DNA of 64,000 nt from Strobilurus pachycystidiatus (taxonomy: Eukaryota > Basidiomycota > Agaricomycetes > Agaricales > Physalacriaceae): contig JAHLMK010000022.1 in NCBI GenBank assembly GCA_019915135.1, forward strand, positions 248,001 through 312,000, in the 5' to 3' direction. Under the pieces are notes generated by a model that made no database searches, was not told the origin of the DNA, and was given only the letters and a program-made list of their open reading frames with translations. The position numbers and the translations under genes are program-made. The stretch's first letter is position 1; every line of letters starts with the position of its first letter. Positions 33,709-46,106 of this stretch are shown here, piece by piece.

Positions 33709-34506
33709 ATGCTGTTCTTGACATCCTTGGCATTTTCCTTCGTCGCCTACGCTTTCGCAGTCCCTTCCGGATTGTTCAAGAGCTGTAGTCTGCAACACGC
33801 TGCTCTCGCCGTTCCTACTGGCTTGGCTACCCCTGCCGGTACACCCAAGTTCATCGGATTGGGTGTTGGAACACAGAACTACACTTGTTCTGATGCTGGT
33901 ACCTACACGTAAGCTCGACTTTCTTGTTAGACCTGGGATCTACCTGCTGACGCCACTCCGTCAGATCTGCGGGGGCTGTGGCTACGTTGTACGATGCGTC
34001 ATGCGCCGTTAACACTCCGATATTCGACGACCTCTCCGCTATTGCCTACTATATCTGGTCGAGCAGTCCCAGCGCTACGCTGCCCACCAGCGTCGGCAAA
34101 AATGCGCGGATTAACTTACCTACCGTCTTGGGACACCATTTCTTCATTGCTAACCCCGTCACCGGGGTGGGTTTGAGCCCTGAGTGGAACTTTGGCGAGA
34201 AGGGCTTCGTTGTCGGTGCGAAGACCGGGGATGTTCCTGCACCCAAATCCACTGTCGATGTTGATTTGTTGTCACTTTCCTCCGTTGAGGGTACTCTGGC
34301 GTCGCAAATCTTCAGGGTGGAAACCAAGGGTGGTCAACCTCCCAGCACTGTTCGTGATTTGCTCGTCAACGCAGTCTTGTACCGACCCATTCACAGTGCA
34401 CCGTGGGCTCTGGCCTCTTGACCGTGAAGTACACCGCTTTGTATTGTGAGTAAACAGTCATTTCTTACGGGCTTTCCTTACATAGTATGTTACAGGGTTG
34501 TTCTGA
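33709..34506 (+). CDS. Secreted DUF3455 protein, copy 1
   Basis: Small secreted protein of the fungal DUF3455 family, function unknown. It begins with a signal peptide (MLFLTSLAFSFVAYAFA). Family landmarks are GVGTQNYTC, GHHFFIANP, GLSPEWNF, DVDLLSLSS, FRVETKGGQPP and a final TVKYTALYW. Four exons: 33709-33908, 33965-34349, 34397-34445, 34496-34506, totalling 645 nt and 214 residues. The last exon is 11 nt and encodes only the end of W-L-F. The second copy (40843-41681) has the same exon plan, including the 49 and 11 nt exons. Two cysteines remain available for a disulphide (YTC, PSTC). It may be a wall or extracellular protein, but no activity is established. Confidence 0.88.
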
Positions 34507-34943
34507 AAGGGTGATTTCTGTTCTAATTGCCTCACCATAAAAATACCTGTCGATTCACCGCTTTTAATTGAAATGGCAAGCCTGGATACGGCCGTACGCA
34601 ATCTTAGTTGATCACAATATAACAATACTTCGTGTCGATGGAACGCGCGCGGAAAGAAAGCATGATTGAAGGTAATACTTGATGCCACCGTCCTTACATG
34701 AGCGATTGGTGTCATTGTTCAGAGTTTACTTGTACGCTTCGAACCCTGTGGTGCTACCGCCACTGTCTCACTAAGTTCAGTGATGGCCATTCGTTCGAGC
34801 ACAACAATTCAATCAACCTAGATTTCGAGTGCATCTAATTGTTGATCGACGCCATCCGCTTCTGATTTGCTCACGACACCCATCACGCGCCAAACCGTTT
34901 CCCACTGCTCTGAATCAGACGCGCGTTACTCTGCCCAGCGCCC
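34507..34943. other. Intergenic, nothing recognised
   Basis: The 3' flank of DUF3455 copy 1 and promoter of the meiotic gene. No motif stands out. Confidence 0.45.
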
Positions 34944-37900
34944 ATGTCGACGGGCAAGAAGCGCAAGAACGGCGGCGGCGGTAACCTGCAGGCCATCAAG
35001 GGTAGCTAACGTCCCTGCATCATGCGCGTACATCAGCCGACGCTTTCCAGACCTCATCGGAACAACCAAGTCGCAGCTCGAAGACGACACAAAAAGCGCG
35101 TTGAAAGGCTTACATCGCATCGCTGCCTTGGCAGAGGGCATTTCAGATGCCAGCGAAGAAGAACGGGATTGGCTGGACCAGGAAGGCGCGTTTGCCGCGG
35201 CTGTAGATTTCCCTAAAAGATTGACATGGTCGTAGGCGTCAATCTGTGGAACATATCCAGTCTGGTACGATCTCAAAGTAATGCCAACGATAAGAAGAAG
35301 GGCAGTGCAGACACCACGGAGGACGATGGCGAGCTCATCGGTGGACGTGCGCCTTCTTCCTTCCTTCCGCCTAGCATGCTTCGCTGATACGCGATGCCAG
35401 TACGATTGGCCGCATTTCGACTGGTAGAAGCAGGCTTGGAGCCACGCCCAGATATTGAAAGTGAACATTTCTGCTCATAGCCGCTTTCAGGGGGCTAAAG
35501 TCATCATGCTAGGCTTATTGCACGTCCTTCAGCTTGCGAGCAAGACGGGAGCAACGCTTTCCGGTATACCATATTCTGCTATTATGTAGAGCGTCCATTC
35601 ATCTTCATGCAGAGCATGGACGCAACGATCTTGCCGGAACCGTTCTCAGTAGCGCAGCCAAGGTGCGCTTTGTACGCCACGGCAATTCGAAACTCTTTTT
35701 CACAGCACCCTCAGTTCGAAGAACTGCTGCGGAATGCAGATGACCCTGAGGGAACACACCGCCAGGCGAGAGCATGCGCAATCATAGTCTATCTCTCCAG
35801 TCGCATGGAAGCTGTATGTTCCCCTTCGTTGCCACTTATCGAGTTCTCATTCTCTGGTAGGCCGCGAAGGAAAAGAACTACACGGTCGCGGAGTTTATGG
35901 CGCAGAAGATCGCTGGTAGGAGTATAGTCTTATATTCCATGATGCCCCAGTGCTGATCCATATTTTTAGGCGATGAGGCCCGGCTCCGTCTCCTGCCGTC
36001 GCACGACGTGATTTGTTTCTCCTACCTCACCATTGACGCGTCGTATTGAGTATCTCTGCAGCGAACGCTCCTTGCCCTCAAATTTCACGAGATTGGTCGC
36101 GTCATTCTACCCACAAACCCTGGTGACGCGGTAGGCTGGCTCCAGAAGGCGTTTTCCTTGTCAGATCCTGAGGGTGAGGGCATGGACGCGAATGGAAAGT
36201 TGAAGGTAGGTTTCTTATGCTCAAACCCTGCAATTTCTGATGTTGATGGGTTGTAGATCTCCATTCTACGTACGCTGGCAAGGGCATACTTCCTGTCTGG
36301 GTCGTACGATCGTGCTGAAGCGACGCTGGACGAATTGGTACCAACTATCGATAGCGGAGCCGTCGGGACCGGAGGTAAACCTAGCAGTGGTGGTAGTGGC
36401 AGTGACGGGGTATGCATCGCACTGCTTGATGACTGTGGTGCTGACCGTCCTACGAAGGACAATTCGGGATATCAAGAGCTGCGATGGCTCCGTCTAGCTA
36501 TTCTCAAGAGGCGCAAAGCTGGAGAATCAGCTTTATTGGGAGGTAGCAACTTGTCTTGAATTCATTCACGATGTACTGGCTCACAGCCCAATAGCTTTCG
36601 AGTCCATAGTGGAGCATATGGATTTAACGGAGACGACATTAACTGAGTGAGAATTCATTGCTCCTCCAAGCTATTCGTTTGACCGCCCACGCCCCATAGT
36701 GTCCTCCAAGACTTGCGAACCATAAGCCACCAGCATACTCTGGTCACTGCAGTACACCAGGCTTGTCTCAAACGAGCACGTATGGCGCCTGGGGATGGTG
36801 TTGGATTAACAGACCGTCTGCTTTTATCGCTGATCGTTCATTGTGCCAAGGACGACGATCATGCTCGTGCGATGACGGTGCTTGATTCGGCATTTTCTGG
36901 TGAGTCCTTCTGGTTAGCCCGTCATTGATCCTGCTACATGACCGACACATCTTGTCAGCCATCTGCGAGGCTGAGTACGAGCTGCCGAGTATCCCGGCGA
37001 CTGCCTGTCTGACAGTATGTTTCTTGTTTCGCTTTTTGGACATCTGCCAACGCAATGATCAGCTTCTCTGGCAATATGGCGATAGGCATTATAATGCCAA
37101 GCGCTGGACGGAGGCTGCCGAGTGGTTTTCCGTTGGCAGTCACAAGCTGTTCCGAACGAACAGTTCTACGAGCGCGTGGGCGAAGTGCTATCGGAAAGCA
37201 GCGTTGTGTTATATCGAGCATAGGGAGTTTGCGAAGGCGTCTGCGATGGTGCGCCGCTGTCCCATGAACGAGGCTGCAACACATTATATCATCTTCTTGA
37301 CTGCTGTGCATCAAGGTGAGATTCATTAGAGGTCGCAGACAAGACTTTGTACTCACGACCGTAACTAGGGATCGACGATGAAGGTATGGGGTTTTTCTTC
37401 GCTCGTCAGCACGCTGAAACTCTTATCTTTCTATTGCCATAGCCGTCAAAGCTGTACAGGAAATGGTGAAATGTCCCGACTTCGATCGAAAGATGCTATT
37501 ACTCGCCACTCAGTTGTCACATGAGTCCGAGAACAGGTTGATACTTCTAGCGGCTCTGAGGTCTCTACTTGGCACGCTGAAGGTGCCAAATCCAGATGGC
37601 GGTGAGACGATCGTCGAGGCCATGACACTTATTCGGTGTATCATAAAGCTTGTGTTGAGGTTGTTAACTGAGCCCTCTGCAAACAAGTGTGTATCATTTG
37701 TGGGTATCCGTTTCTTCCCTGACATTGTGTTCTATGTAGACCCCTTCTTGTCGACACCCTTTTGGAGCATTTTCGCAGTTGTGAGTGTCCTATCCGCGCC
37801 CCTTGAGTAATAGCTGAGTTGAAATAGCAATGGTATTCATCGAAACCTCGCGTACACACAAGACGATCAGCCTGATCTCCAAGGATATTTCCTGGCTATG

Positions 37901-39356
37901 GCGAACGGCGTACAACTGCGCTGTACAGGGTTGTGCAGAATGGGAGACACGGCAGGAGAGAATCTCAGACTTGTTCGGAATCACTCGGGACGTCAGTGCT
38001 TTTCGCGTGGTGTTCTGACCATGAACGGGTACTCACGCTCACTCAGCTGCTAGAGACGTGTTGTCAATCGTCGCCCGTTGAAGCTGACGCTGATGTCTAC
38101 ATGCATCTAATCATTGCCTCGTTTTCTAGCGTATCTGGTCGAGGTAAGTCTCCTTTTATAACTGCGGGCGATGAAATGAGCTCTTTGTCTATCATCAGTT
38201 TTTGCTTCTCGCCAAGATCGAGAAGAAGCAAACGAAGGTGCCGACTCTGTAAATTTTCTTCTTGCTCGGTGCTTCCATGGTGACACTAACAGAGTTTTCG
38301 CAGGACCAAGTAAGGCGAATAGCTGGAGAACTCGAGTCGTGTCGCAAGCGCGTCCAGGAAATCTCGGATAAGGCCATCATCACGGAAGAAGGTGATATTG
38401 CACGGATACAGTACTTCGTGCATACACTCCGCGTCTTTCAGGTCGAGCTGCTAGCTCACATGAACGACTGGGACGCAATGGCAGGGATAGTTAGTGTACG
38501 TCGCCGAAGATCGCGTGATTGGGATGTGACAATTGATCACTGCTCGCAGGATGCCGTCTCAGCTGGTCCCTTGGCCGCTAGCACCTATGAAGCCATAAGT
38601 GATATTCTGGTTTGTCACTGCTTGTGCCGATTCATGTTGTATACTGATTCATACTGCAGTGGGTGGAGAAGAATTGCCCCGTTGATGGTAAGTACGAAAC
38701 GTACAGAAGTCTGACCTGGACGCTCATGCCCGATTTCTAGTGCTCTACGGCAGTCTTGAGGTGACATTGAAAGGTTCTTTGTCACGGACAAGATCTTACA
38801 ACTCTTCAGGCCATCCTGCGGGCCAGCTTGGACCACAGTTCTCTTTCGATTGACAAGTTCTCAAGATGGCTTCGAGCGATATGTACTATAATTCTCGCCC
38901 GGAATTCTGCCGCCGATAGGCTGAAGGCCATCGGGTATGTTGAACAGGCTGTCAATGTCATTGAGCAGAGTATCGACACCGATGAGGTACGAAGGTCTAC
39001 GTTAATTGTCTTGACCTCGTTCTGACGGGCTGTTCAGCCATATCCTATGGATGAGCGATTCTGGCTCCTCAGTACATCTTATAATACTGGCTTTGAATGT
39101 CTCGAGTGCGCATCGATCTACATCTCGCGTGTGCGTGCCAAAGGCTGATGCATTCTTTATAGGGCATCGGCGCTCGATGAAGCGAAACGATGGTTTGAAT
39201 CTTCCACGATTATCTGCAGATTTGTTCCCGGTGGCAAGGAACGTGCTCAGCAGGTGAGCCGACATTGTGATTTTCGTGGTGGCCCGTTCTGATTGAGAAC
39301 CTTCCAGATATCTGAGACTTACATGCAACTACTGGATCGGTATGCTTCTGGATGAG
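34944..39356 (+). CDS. SPO22/ZIP4-like meiotic TPR protein
   Basis: Member of the SPO22/ZIP4/TEX11 family, a TPR scaffold linking crossover formation to the synaptonemal complex. Helical-repeat landmarks occur in order: LRTLARAYFLSGSYDRAEAT, WLRLAILKRRKAGESALLG, WAKCYRKAALCYIEH and LATQLSHESENRLILLAALR, ending YMQLLDRYASG. The start is MSTGKKRKNGGGG. Exon 1 (34944-35001) joins 35051 onward through a 49 nt intron (GTAGCT...TTCCAG) in phase. A later join (near 35190-35236) seems to need a GC donor (GAAG|GCGCGT...TCGTAG) to continue into GVNLWNISSLV. The gene has about twenty short exons and I resolved only some. Expression is expected in basidia during meiosis. Gene-family identity is good, individual exon ends less so. 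Confidence 0.8.
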
Positions 39357-40741
39357 ACCCCTTGGCTTTCTCCTATCTTCTTTGTCTGTGTCGAATGCTT
39401 GTCGGTTCTACTGGCAGCAGCTGTTACTGCGCTGATCCTTATATGCTGTCTTGTGCTCCTTCGCTTCGCTTCCTTACTGTCGTGTCGTGCCGCTACGCCT
39501 GAACATATGTAATTATATTGCATCTGAAGCTTGATCGCTTGCCCACTCTGTCCATCAAGAACGCTCGCTCTCCTTTGGCCGTCGGTATAAGCATTCACAA
39601 ATCCTTTATGTAGGTCTTCACTGAGGTACGAAGTAAAAATAAAGCCGAACGTCAATTTGTCACTTTGTGTCCCCCTTGCTAATCTTACTTGAGATGTGCG
39701 TTTATTATTGGTCACCTCTCTTCCTCGTATTGCCTCTTCCTCGTACGGCCATCCCGAGCCCTCTGTCTCTCACGCCTGACAAGGCCAGTATGTAGGTGGT
39801 TCCTCAAATCGGAACCTCTCGATATTTTTCGACGATTGATTATTGAGTGATAACATCAGTTTCTCCCCGTGGCCTTCCAGAACTTCCAGGTCTCTTTCCC
39901 GTAAAATCGATATCGTTCTTGAGCCCAATCTGTGTGGCGTGTTCGTCCCCTTCCGGGGGTGATTCTCAACATGTGTTGTAGTACTAGTACGCGAGCCACG
40001 GTTTGTGACACGCCGCCATGGCACTCTTAACCGAGTCAGGCTCAGTGGAAGTACGACGTTGCCCTCAAATAGCTCTCGATTGGAGCGCTGAATCGCTGAG
40101 GTGTTGAAAATCACACCCACTCCTTGATCACTCCGTCCGCCGACGCGTGCAGGCGCGTGCAATGCTTTGTGATCTCAATCTGAAATTCGACCCATTCAGG
40201 ATTTTCGGTCTCCTGGTCTGGTCATGACATTGACTCATAAGGAATTGCCATATGGCAACCACCGTACATCCGTTTCAAGACGCCACGTTGTAGAGCTTGT
40301 GGCGCCCACTCTTCGACCGAACTCACAACCGCCATTCCACAGCATATAACTGTTAACAGCCGACCTCTCGAGTCTCAACCTAGCGAATTTTGAGCCGAGA
40401 TGTCTCTGGCCTCTTATCGTTCATGTTGCCGCAGACTAAATGGCTAAAGGGCTAAGCGCTAAAAGGCTCTGGCTCGCTCATATGATGCATACGAAAAAAA
40501 CCCGCTCCATTGAATTTACAGGCACTCTTCCACGAACCCTCTTCGCTTTTCGAGGGACGTGATGCTTCACGGGTGCTTCACGGTCAAATCAATACATCTT
40601 TACCTAGGTTTCAGTTCATCCTGCAAAATCCTGCAATGATCCTGCATATCTTTTCTCCCTGTTGGCTACTCACCCTGTCGGACAAATCCAAGTCAAGTGT
40701 TTCGTCTTTTGGTCAGCTATCGTCCCTGCTTTGTCGATGGT
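39357..40741. other. Intergenic, nothing recognised
   Basis: About 1.4 kb between the meiotic gene and DUF3455 copy 2. A 130-codon minus-strand open stretch (40162-39770) has no recognisable domain or splice extension and is not called. Confidence 0.45.
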
Positions 40742-40748
40742 TATAAAA
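40742..40748 (+). promoter_or_regulatory. TATA box of DUF3455 copy 2
   Basis: TATAAAA, 101 bp before the start codon at 40843, followed by a pyrimidine-rich leader. Confidence 0.55.
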
Positions 40749-40842
40749 ACCTGACCCATGCTCTCTCCTGCTGCATTCGATTCCTTCTTCCCATTCCCTT
40801 CAATCTTCAATCTTTCCTCATCACATTCAGTTCATCATCGCG

Positions 40843-41681
40843 ATGCTAGTCTTCACATCCCTTGCACTTTCCTTTGTCGCGTCTGCCTTTGCAGCTCCGT
40901 TCCCTATCGTTCCCCAGCGGGGAGGCCTAGGACAGAGCTTCGTTGGATCTAAATGCACCAACTTGAGCTCAGCCGTCCTCACCGTTCCTTCGGGTTTGAC
41001 TGCCCCCACCGGCGCGCCCAAGTTCGTCGGCCTCGGCGTCGGTACACAGAATTACACCTGTGCTTCCACCGGAACCTACACGTATGATTGCTCTCATTTG
41101 GGTTGAAGAAATGACATTCCTGACGCCACACCCCAGGTCCGTCGGCGCTGTTGCGACACTGTTCGATACGTCGTGCTTCGTCGGCACCCCGGCATTCAAC
41201 AACATCGCGGCCACGGCCTTCTCTATCTGGTCGGCCAGCCCTAGCTCTGACGCCTCTGCCATTGGCGCCAACTCGCGCATCCTCGCGCCAGCTGTCCTCG
41301 GCCATCATTACTTCATCCCCAACCCCATCACGGGATCTGGTTTGAGTCCCAAGTGGGACTTTGGCGCCACCGGATTCGTCGTTGCCGCGAAGACGGGCAA
41401 TGTTGCCGCCCCCTCTGGTTCTGCTGATGTTGACTGGCTTTCCCTCTCCTCAATAGAGGGAAGTTTGGCAACGAAGGTCTTCCGCGTGGATACCCACGGA
41501 GGACAGCCCCCTGCCTCTGTAAGCATCCTCTGAGCTCTTCTCTTAACCATGGCACTCACCTGTAATAGTGTACCGCAGGATCTGCCGACATAACCGTCAA
41601 GTATACTTCCGAGTATTGTGAGTATTTCGTGATTCGTCGCGAATACTCACCATGTTTAACGTGTCTCCAGGGTTATTCTAA
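40843..41681 (+). CDS. Secreted DUF3455 protein, copy 2
   Basis: Paralog of the protein at 33709. Signal peptide MLVFTSLALSFVASAFAAP; conserved GVGTQNYTC, LFDTSC, GHHYFIPNP, GLSPKWDFG, DVDWLSLSS, FRVDTHGGQPP and KYTSEYWLF. Exons 40843-41081, 41137-41518, 41569-41617, 41671-41681 total 681 nt, 226 residues. The 49 and 11 nt terminal exons match copy 1 exactly. It is longer by a segment after the signal peptide (PIVPQRGGLGQSF). The two copies are ~6.3 kb apart in the same orientation with the meiotic gene between them. Both appear functional, so they may differ in expression or substrate. Confidence 0.9.
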
Positions 41682-42085
41682 AAGCACGACGCGACGATTA
41701 TTTGTATCTTTGGGTAGGTTTTACGCGTAACGCTCCATCCGAAACCTGGTGTTTCGTGTATTTGATGTAGCTCTTACTATCTTTATCATTATTTTCACAC
41801 CAATTGCCAACCACGACGTACAAAACACACAAACTGGTGACATTCAGATGGACTTATGGGAAGTGTATCGCTCTACGACTGCCAGTGAATGATACACTCA
41901 TGACATGGAGTCTCCAAGATCTCAAACGGCATATAGTCAACCAACATCGAGTGTATGGTGACAATGATTGGAAGTACAGTTGAGACCTATTATGCTGTGT
42001 CTAATTGACCAAAGTACAGTACCTACACATGCTAAAGTTCCGAAAGGCTGCAAGGAAAGACGGTTCTGTTTAACGCGCAATCAGG
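41682..42085. other. Convergent intergenic spacer
   Basis: Between DUF3455 copy 2 (plus) and the TspO gene (minus). Only 3' flanks are expected, and nothing else is seen. Confidence 0.5.
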
Positions 42086-42899
42086 TCACTTGCCTCCGTC
42101 TACGGCACGTCCGCGATTCAAATACCAGATTCCTGCATTGAGATAGGTTGCATACCCGAGCCAAGCACAGTATGGCAGGAGGAAATACGTAGTCCTCGCA
42201 TTGGTGGGGCCATGGAGAAGGTACTGTCAAGTGAGAAGTCAAGACTCGGAAGATACGGTGGAAGGATGCATAAGGACTGACCGTCATGTACCAAGTCGTT
42301 CCGGCCAACAAAAGACTATCCGCAAGAGCCAATCGAATCTAGGGGTACGTTAGATCCATTCGCGAGATTCTCAAATAGGAGGTACTGACGTTCTTTCCCA
42401 TGAAGAAGAGCGGGGTCCACCCAAGGTTCAACGCAAGCTGGGCGTAGTACAAGGCGATGCCAAGGTGGACGTTTGATCTGTTTGACGCGTCAATCCTTGG
42501 AGGCGCGACGCGAATTGTCACGACTTACCGTACGGTGGGAGTAAGGAAGGGAGTATCCAACGTCTTGACTGCGATATGGGAGGCATATCCCATCGCTGTG
42601 GACTAGATGTGAGACGCATGACGCGTCATAGGCGCGGTCGTGCTCACCGATATACAACAGTGGCCACACAACAGGGAACACCTGGCGGGGAGGCTGCAAG
42701 GGCGGCATATGGAGATCCTGGTTGCGCTCCGCTCAATGTCTGCCAGCACAGAAACGTTGAGGATACCCACCTTGTACCACGGGCCTCTGACGACCTGCGC
42801 CGTCGGGTACCCGCTCAGCGAGCCGAGCAGGAGCGGCAGCCCCACAGCGACGACGGGAGTGCGCGGGATGTCAAGCAGAATGGTTGGAATATGGATCAT
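42086..42899 (-). CDS. TspO/MBR family membrane protein
   Basis: Five-helix translocator-type protein of the TspO/MBR family, which binds tetrapyrroles and sterols; in eukaryotes it is usually mitochondrial or secretory. About 181 residues over six exons, the usual family size. Landmarks: GPWYK (helix 1-2 loop), QVFPVVWPLLY, LNLGWTPLFF, ALADSLLLAGTTWYMT and the C-terminal LPYCAWLGYATYLNAGIWYLN. These include the characteristic W-x-P and A-x-Y-L-N motifs. The start at 42899 (MIHIPTILL) gives the normal N-terminal helix; an in-frame ATG at 42926 would add nine residues. Splice joins checked include exon 1 (42899-42771, 43 codons) and the join at 42717. Fungal TspO proteins are patchily distributed. 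Confidence 0.88.
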
Positions 42900-43116
42900 G
42901 GTGAGAGAGAGAGAAGGACAACCCACGTTCGTAGCCAGTTCGCGAGATTTTGAACGCGATCATCGATTGACGTCACGCTCCTGGAGGCATCAAATCGACC
43001 GTTCGCAGTCGCGCTTCTGGGCTTCAACTCATTCCAACAATCCTAGTAACATTCTGGTAACATCAGAGTCGAAATAATACAAGAAAGCATAAATGATAAT
43101 AAAGCACACAAAGGAA

Positions 43117-45946
43117 TCAAGTATTGGTCGTCGCGCCATTCGTCGCCGGTCGGTGAATCTGGTTCACCAGCGCCTCCCAGTAGTCCCACTCCGTTCCATC
43201 AAGCCCAGCTAGGATGCGAGGATCGGGAGCCGCAACAACAGTCGAGGTCGTACCAACCCACCCTGCATAATTCCCATTCCCGAGTCCACCCCAAGAGGGC
43301 ACGGAGCTCGGCCCATCCAACGGCGCACTCACCGTGTTGCACCAGTGGTCCAACAGTGACTGTGCAGCAGTGTCGTCTTCGCTCGGGCTTCCAGACGCGG
43401 TCGGCGAGTTCTCGAATTCGCCCGCAGTCGACGCCTGCAAGCGCTGGAATGTAGGCGAGTGATTGATCCCGCCCGAGAACCCAATGGCGCTTGGGGGAGT
43501 TTGTGGACCTGTCATGTTCAAGATGGAAGGGAAAGGAGCGCGAGAAGCAGTCGGTGGCGAAGCTTGGTGTAGACCCAAAAGGAGTTGCGCCGGATTCTCG
43601 TGAGTGGTGTCTGAACTAGACCGGTTCAGCGCCTTGCTCTTCAAGAATTCGATGGTCTTGAGCTCGCGTCGCGTCGTCTCGTCCATCTCGCGAATACCCT
43701 CGTGTTCTTTCATGAACGAATCCAGAATAGCATGCATAGTCTCGGCATCCTTCCCGTTAGGCTCCAAGACAAGGTATATTCCGCTGATCATGGCAGTCTG
43801 GAACTCCCTGTATGCATTGCTCAGAGAGTCTCTCGTCTCCCTGGGTACAACTTCTCTGAATGCCTGCCGTACTTGGAAGTCCACTATGGCTGACTCGAAA
43901 CAGGCAGATCTTGACCGTGCATAGCGATCAGATCCTAAGCGTTGTAGAATGTACGGTCTGTGAAGACTTGTTCGAACGAACATGATTTCGGTGATAAGGA
44001 GGAAGCGGTGGATTGGGATGTAAGGGTTGGTCTCGTCTAATGACCGGTCGGGTTCTAGGGAAAAGTGTGGGGGAAGTATGCGGATGAAAGCGAGTAGCTC
44101 GTCATCAAGTGCCAAGACTTCGGAGTAATGGGTAGCACGGACTTGTTGAAAGTGATGCACAATGCGTCCAATGATAACGGCAAGCTGGTGGCGTAGTACG
44201 ACGAATGTCATCTTGGTTGGGGAAGACAGGGGAGCAGAGTGAGTTTCGTGGACGTCATTAACGTTGCTTGGTATCTGTGTAGATGTGTAGCCGTCCTGTA
44301 TAGAATTTGGACGGCCTAAGACAAGAGCATAAGACCGATCCGCATGGTATAGGTACGACCTAGGTGAATAATGTTGAAGAGATCTTCTGTGACGAAGCAT
44401 CCGGCACTCACCATATTCGACGACGATATTCTATCATGGACTGCTCCATACCCATGGAGGCACCGTCACGATGCAGACCCAACGCTTGAGCAGTACGCAC
44501 GGCCGCACCTAACTGACTCCAGCATTCCGTTATTCGACGATCAAAAGTCAAGAAACGAGCGCTCTAAACAATGGTCAGAATGCTTCGGCAAGGTACAATA
44601 GTATGCATATATGCACCAGAAGTCGCGTAAGGACGATGTCTAAAGAGTCAGGCTGTATAGCTGCTGCAATAAGTAGAGAGCGTCGCGCTAATCAAGCCAG
44701 CGTAAGAGAGTGCTGATGAGTACAAGGCGACGTTACGTACAGGACCAATAATATCGAAGGGAAGTGACCCGCCGAACACGAGCGTCACCGCCAATTTCGT
44801 CGGGAGCCAGCCTGACAGCAATGGCAAAGATAACGAACAGTAACGGCAAGAAACTGACATCCTGTGGGTTCGTCGCCGAGATACCGTGAGAGCCATGGGA
44901 GTATATTGCATTGTACGCTTGTCGAAAGTCTGGTTCTGATATTGGATAACGGGTCCAATTGCTGCATGACGGATGATGAGCGCAGACCGCCAGGAAGCAC
45001 AAGATAGTGCGTACACAGATTCGAAATAATAGTCAATCAGAACTTTGGCTGTCCGTAAGGTCGGCAATTCTTGGAGCAACTCTGATATCTTGTGGGGTGA
45101 GACACCACATTCCTGGACGAGGGTTTTGAGGTTATCGGCAGCGGTGGTTTCCGTCACTGAATCTATGTTGGATGTGGATGGTCCACCGAAGCGGCCATCG
45201 CGGTGTAGCTTGATATCGTGGCCAGAGGAATGGCCAGGTAGTGCATGTTGCAGCTGAAGAGCTTAAGTAGGCCATTCTGTCGGCACCGACGGGCGCATAC
45301 CTGCTCAATAATGGACCCTGGGGCAATGCTCCCAGACGCACTATTCCCGTACCACTTACCGCTTTGGAAGGTGCCTCCACTTGGATCCTGATCCTCTGGC
45401 TGAGAGCGATTGTCCTCGTCTGAGTTTCGGTAATCGCCGTGATTGTGAAGATCGTATGAGGACCCGCCGGGGGTTGTAGGTACACAGTACTGAGGAAGGG
45501 CCATTTCAATTATGTGCTCTATTCTGGCGAGACGTGCGCCAAGGTCCTGGTCGCCTTTGCCCGGAGTATATGCCTTGCATAGCTCTGGCACTTTGCGGGC
45601 AACGCACTGTTCCACGATGAGCAAGAGGGCGCACAGAGGGAAAAGTGATGCACACATGTCCACAGGGCACTTGGCGGTCACACTAAAGCCAATCAGTTCA
45701 AGGCGTCACTGGCATAGCAGACTGAAATTACCTTCTGCTTCCTTCGATGGCATTCACCGCACGAAAAGCTGGAAAAATAGGGGGAAAATCAGATTTCATC
45801 CAACTTGTTCGGATTTTGCAGCTGGAGATAAGTACAAACCTGACGCGGGTTCTCTTCTTACCAGCAAAGCTGTCATCGTCCTCAATCTTCTTGCGCTTGT
45901 TTGACGTCGAGGGCGTCGAGGCGCCGTCGATGGACTGCTTGACCAT
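43117..45946 (-). CDS. Zn2Cys6 transcription factor with fungal-specific domain
   Basis: Nuclear regulator. The zinc cluster is assembled across introns: C-G-E-C-H-R-R-K-Q-K-C-D-R-Q-V-P-C-G-H-C followed by VARKVPELC, i.e. C-x2-C-x6-C-x5-C-x2-C-x8-C. It is preceded by a basic stretch (NKRKK) and followed by a coiled linker (LGARLARIEHIIEMAL). The middle region matches the fungal-specific regulatory domain (QLGAAVRTAQALGLHRDG, EYRRRIWSYLYHADRSYALV). The C-terminal ~400 codons form one long exon with a Ser/Pro-rich tail. The start at 45946 (MVKQSIDG) was chosen over an in-frame ATG at 46000 because the latter leaves almost no leader before MED17. One mid-gene junction (about 44640-44760) is not resolved. 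Targets unknown. Confidence 0.88.
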
Positions 45947-46106
45947 CGCGCGGGGACGTCGAAGTTGATGAGAGAGGGTGACTCGGCCCAATCTTATCAT
46001 TCCAGTAGAAATTCGGTCCGCGCCTCGCGTCCCTGGTCGGGGAAATTACATAAGCATCCGTCCTAAGAGGTCCACGGTCCGGGTCTCCGAATTGATCTCT
46101 TGTTTC
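45947..46106. promoter_or_regulatory. Bidirectional promoter, Zn2Cys6 factor / MED17
   Basis: The start codons of the two divergent genes are separated by only 160 bp, so both core promoters must overlap. No TATA box is seen, as is usual for housekeeping pairs. Confidence 0.6.

Noticed and set aside
34690..34765. Possible tRNA (GGGTTCGAAGC on the minus strand)
   Set aside because: The T-loop-like string has no matching acceptor, D or anticodon stems at the required distances.
39770..40162. 130-codon minus-strand open frame
   Set aside because: No recognised motif and no joinable exon; left as intergenic.
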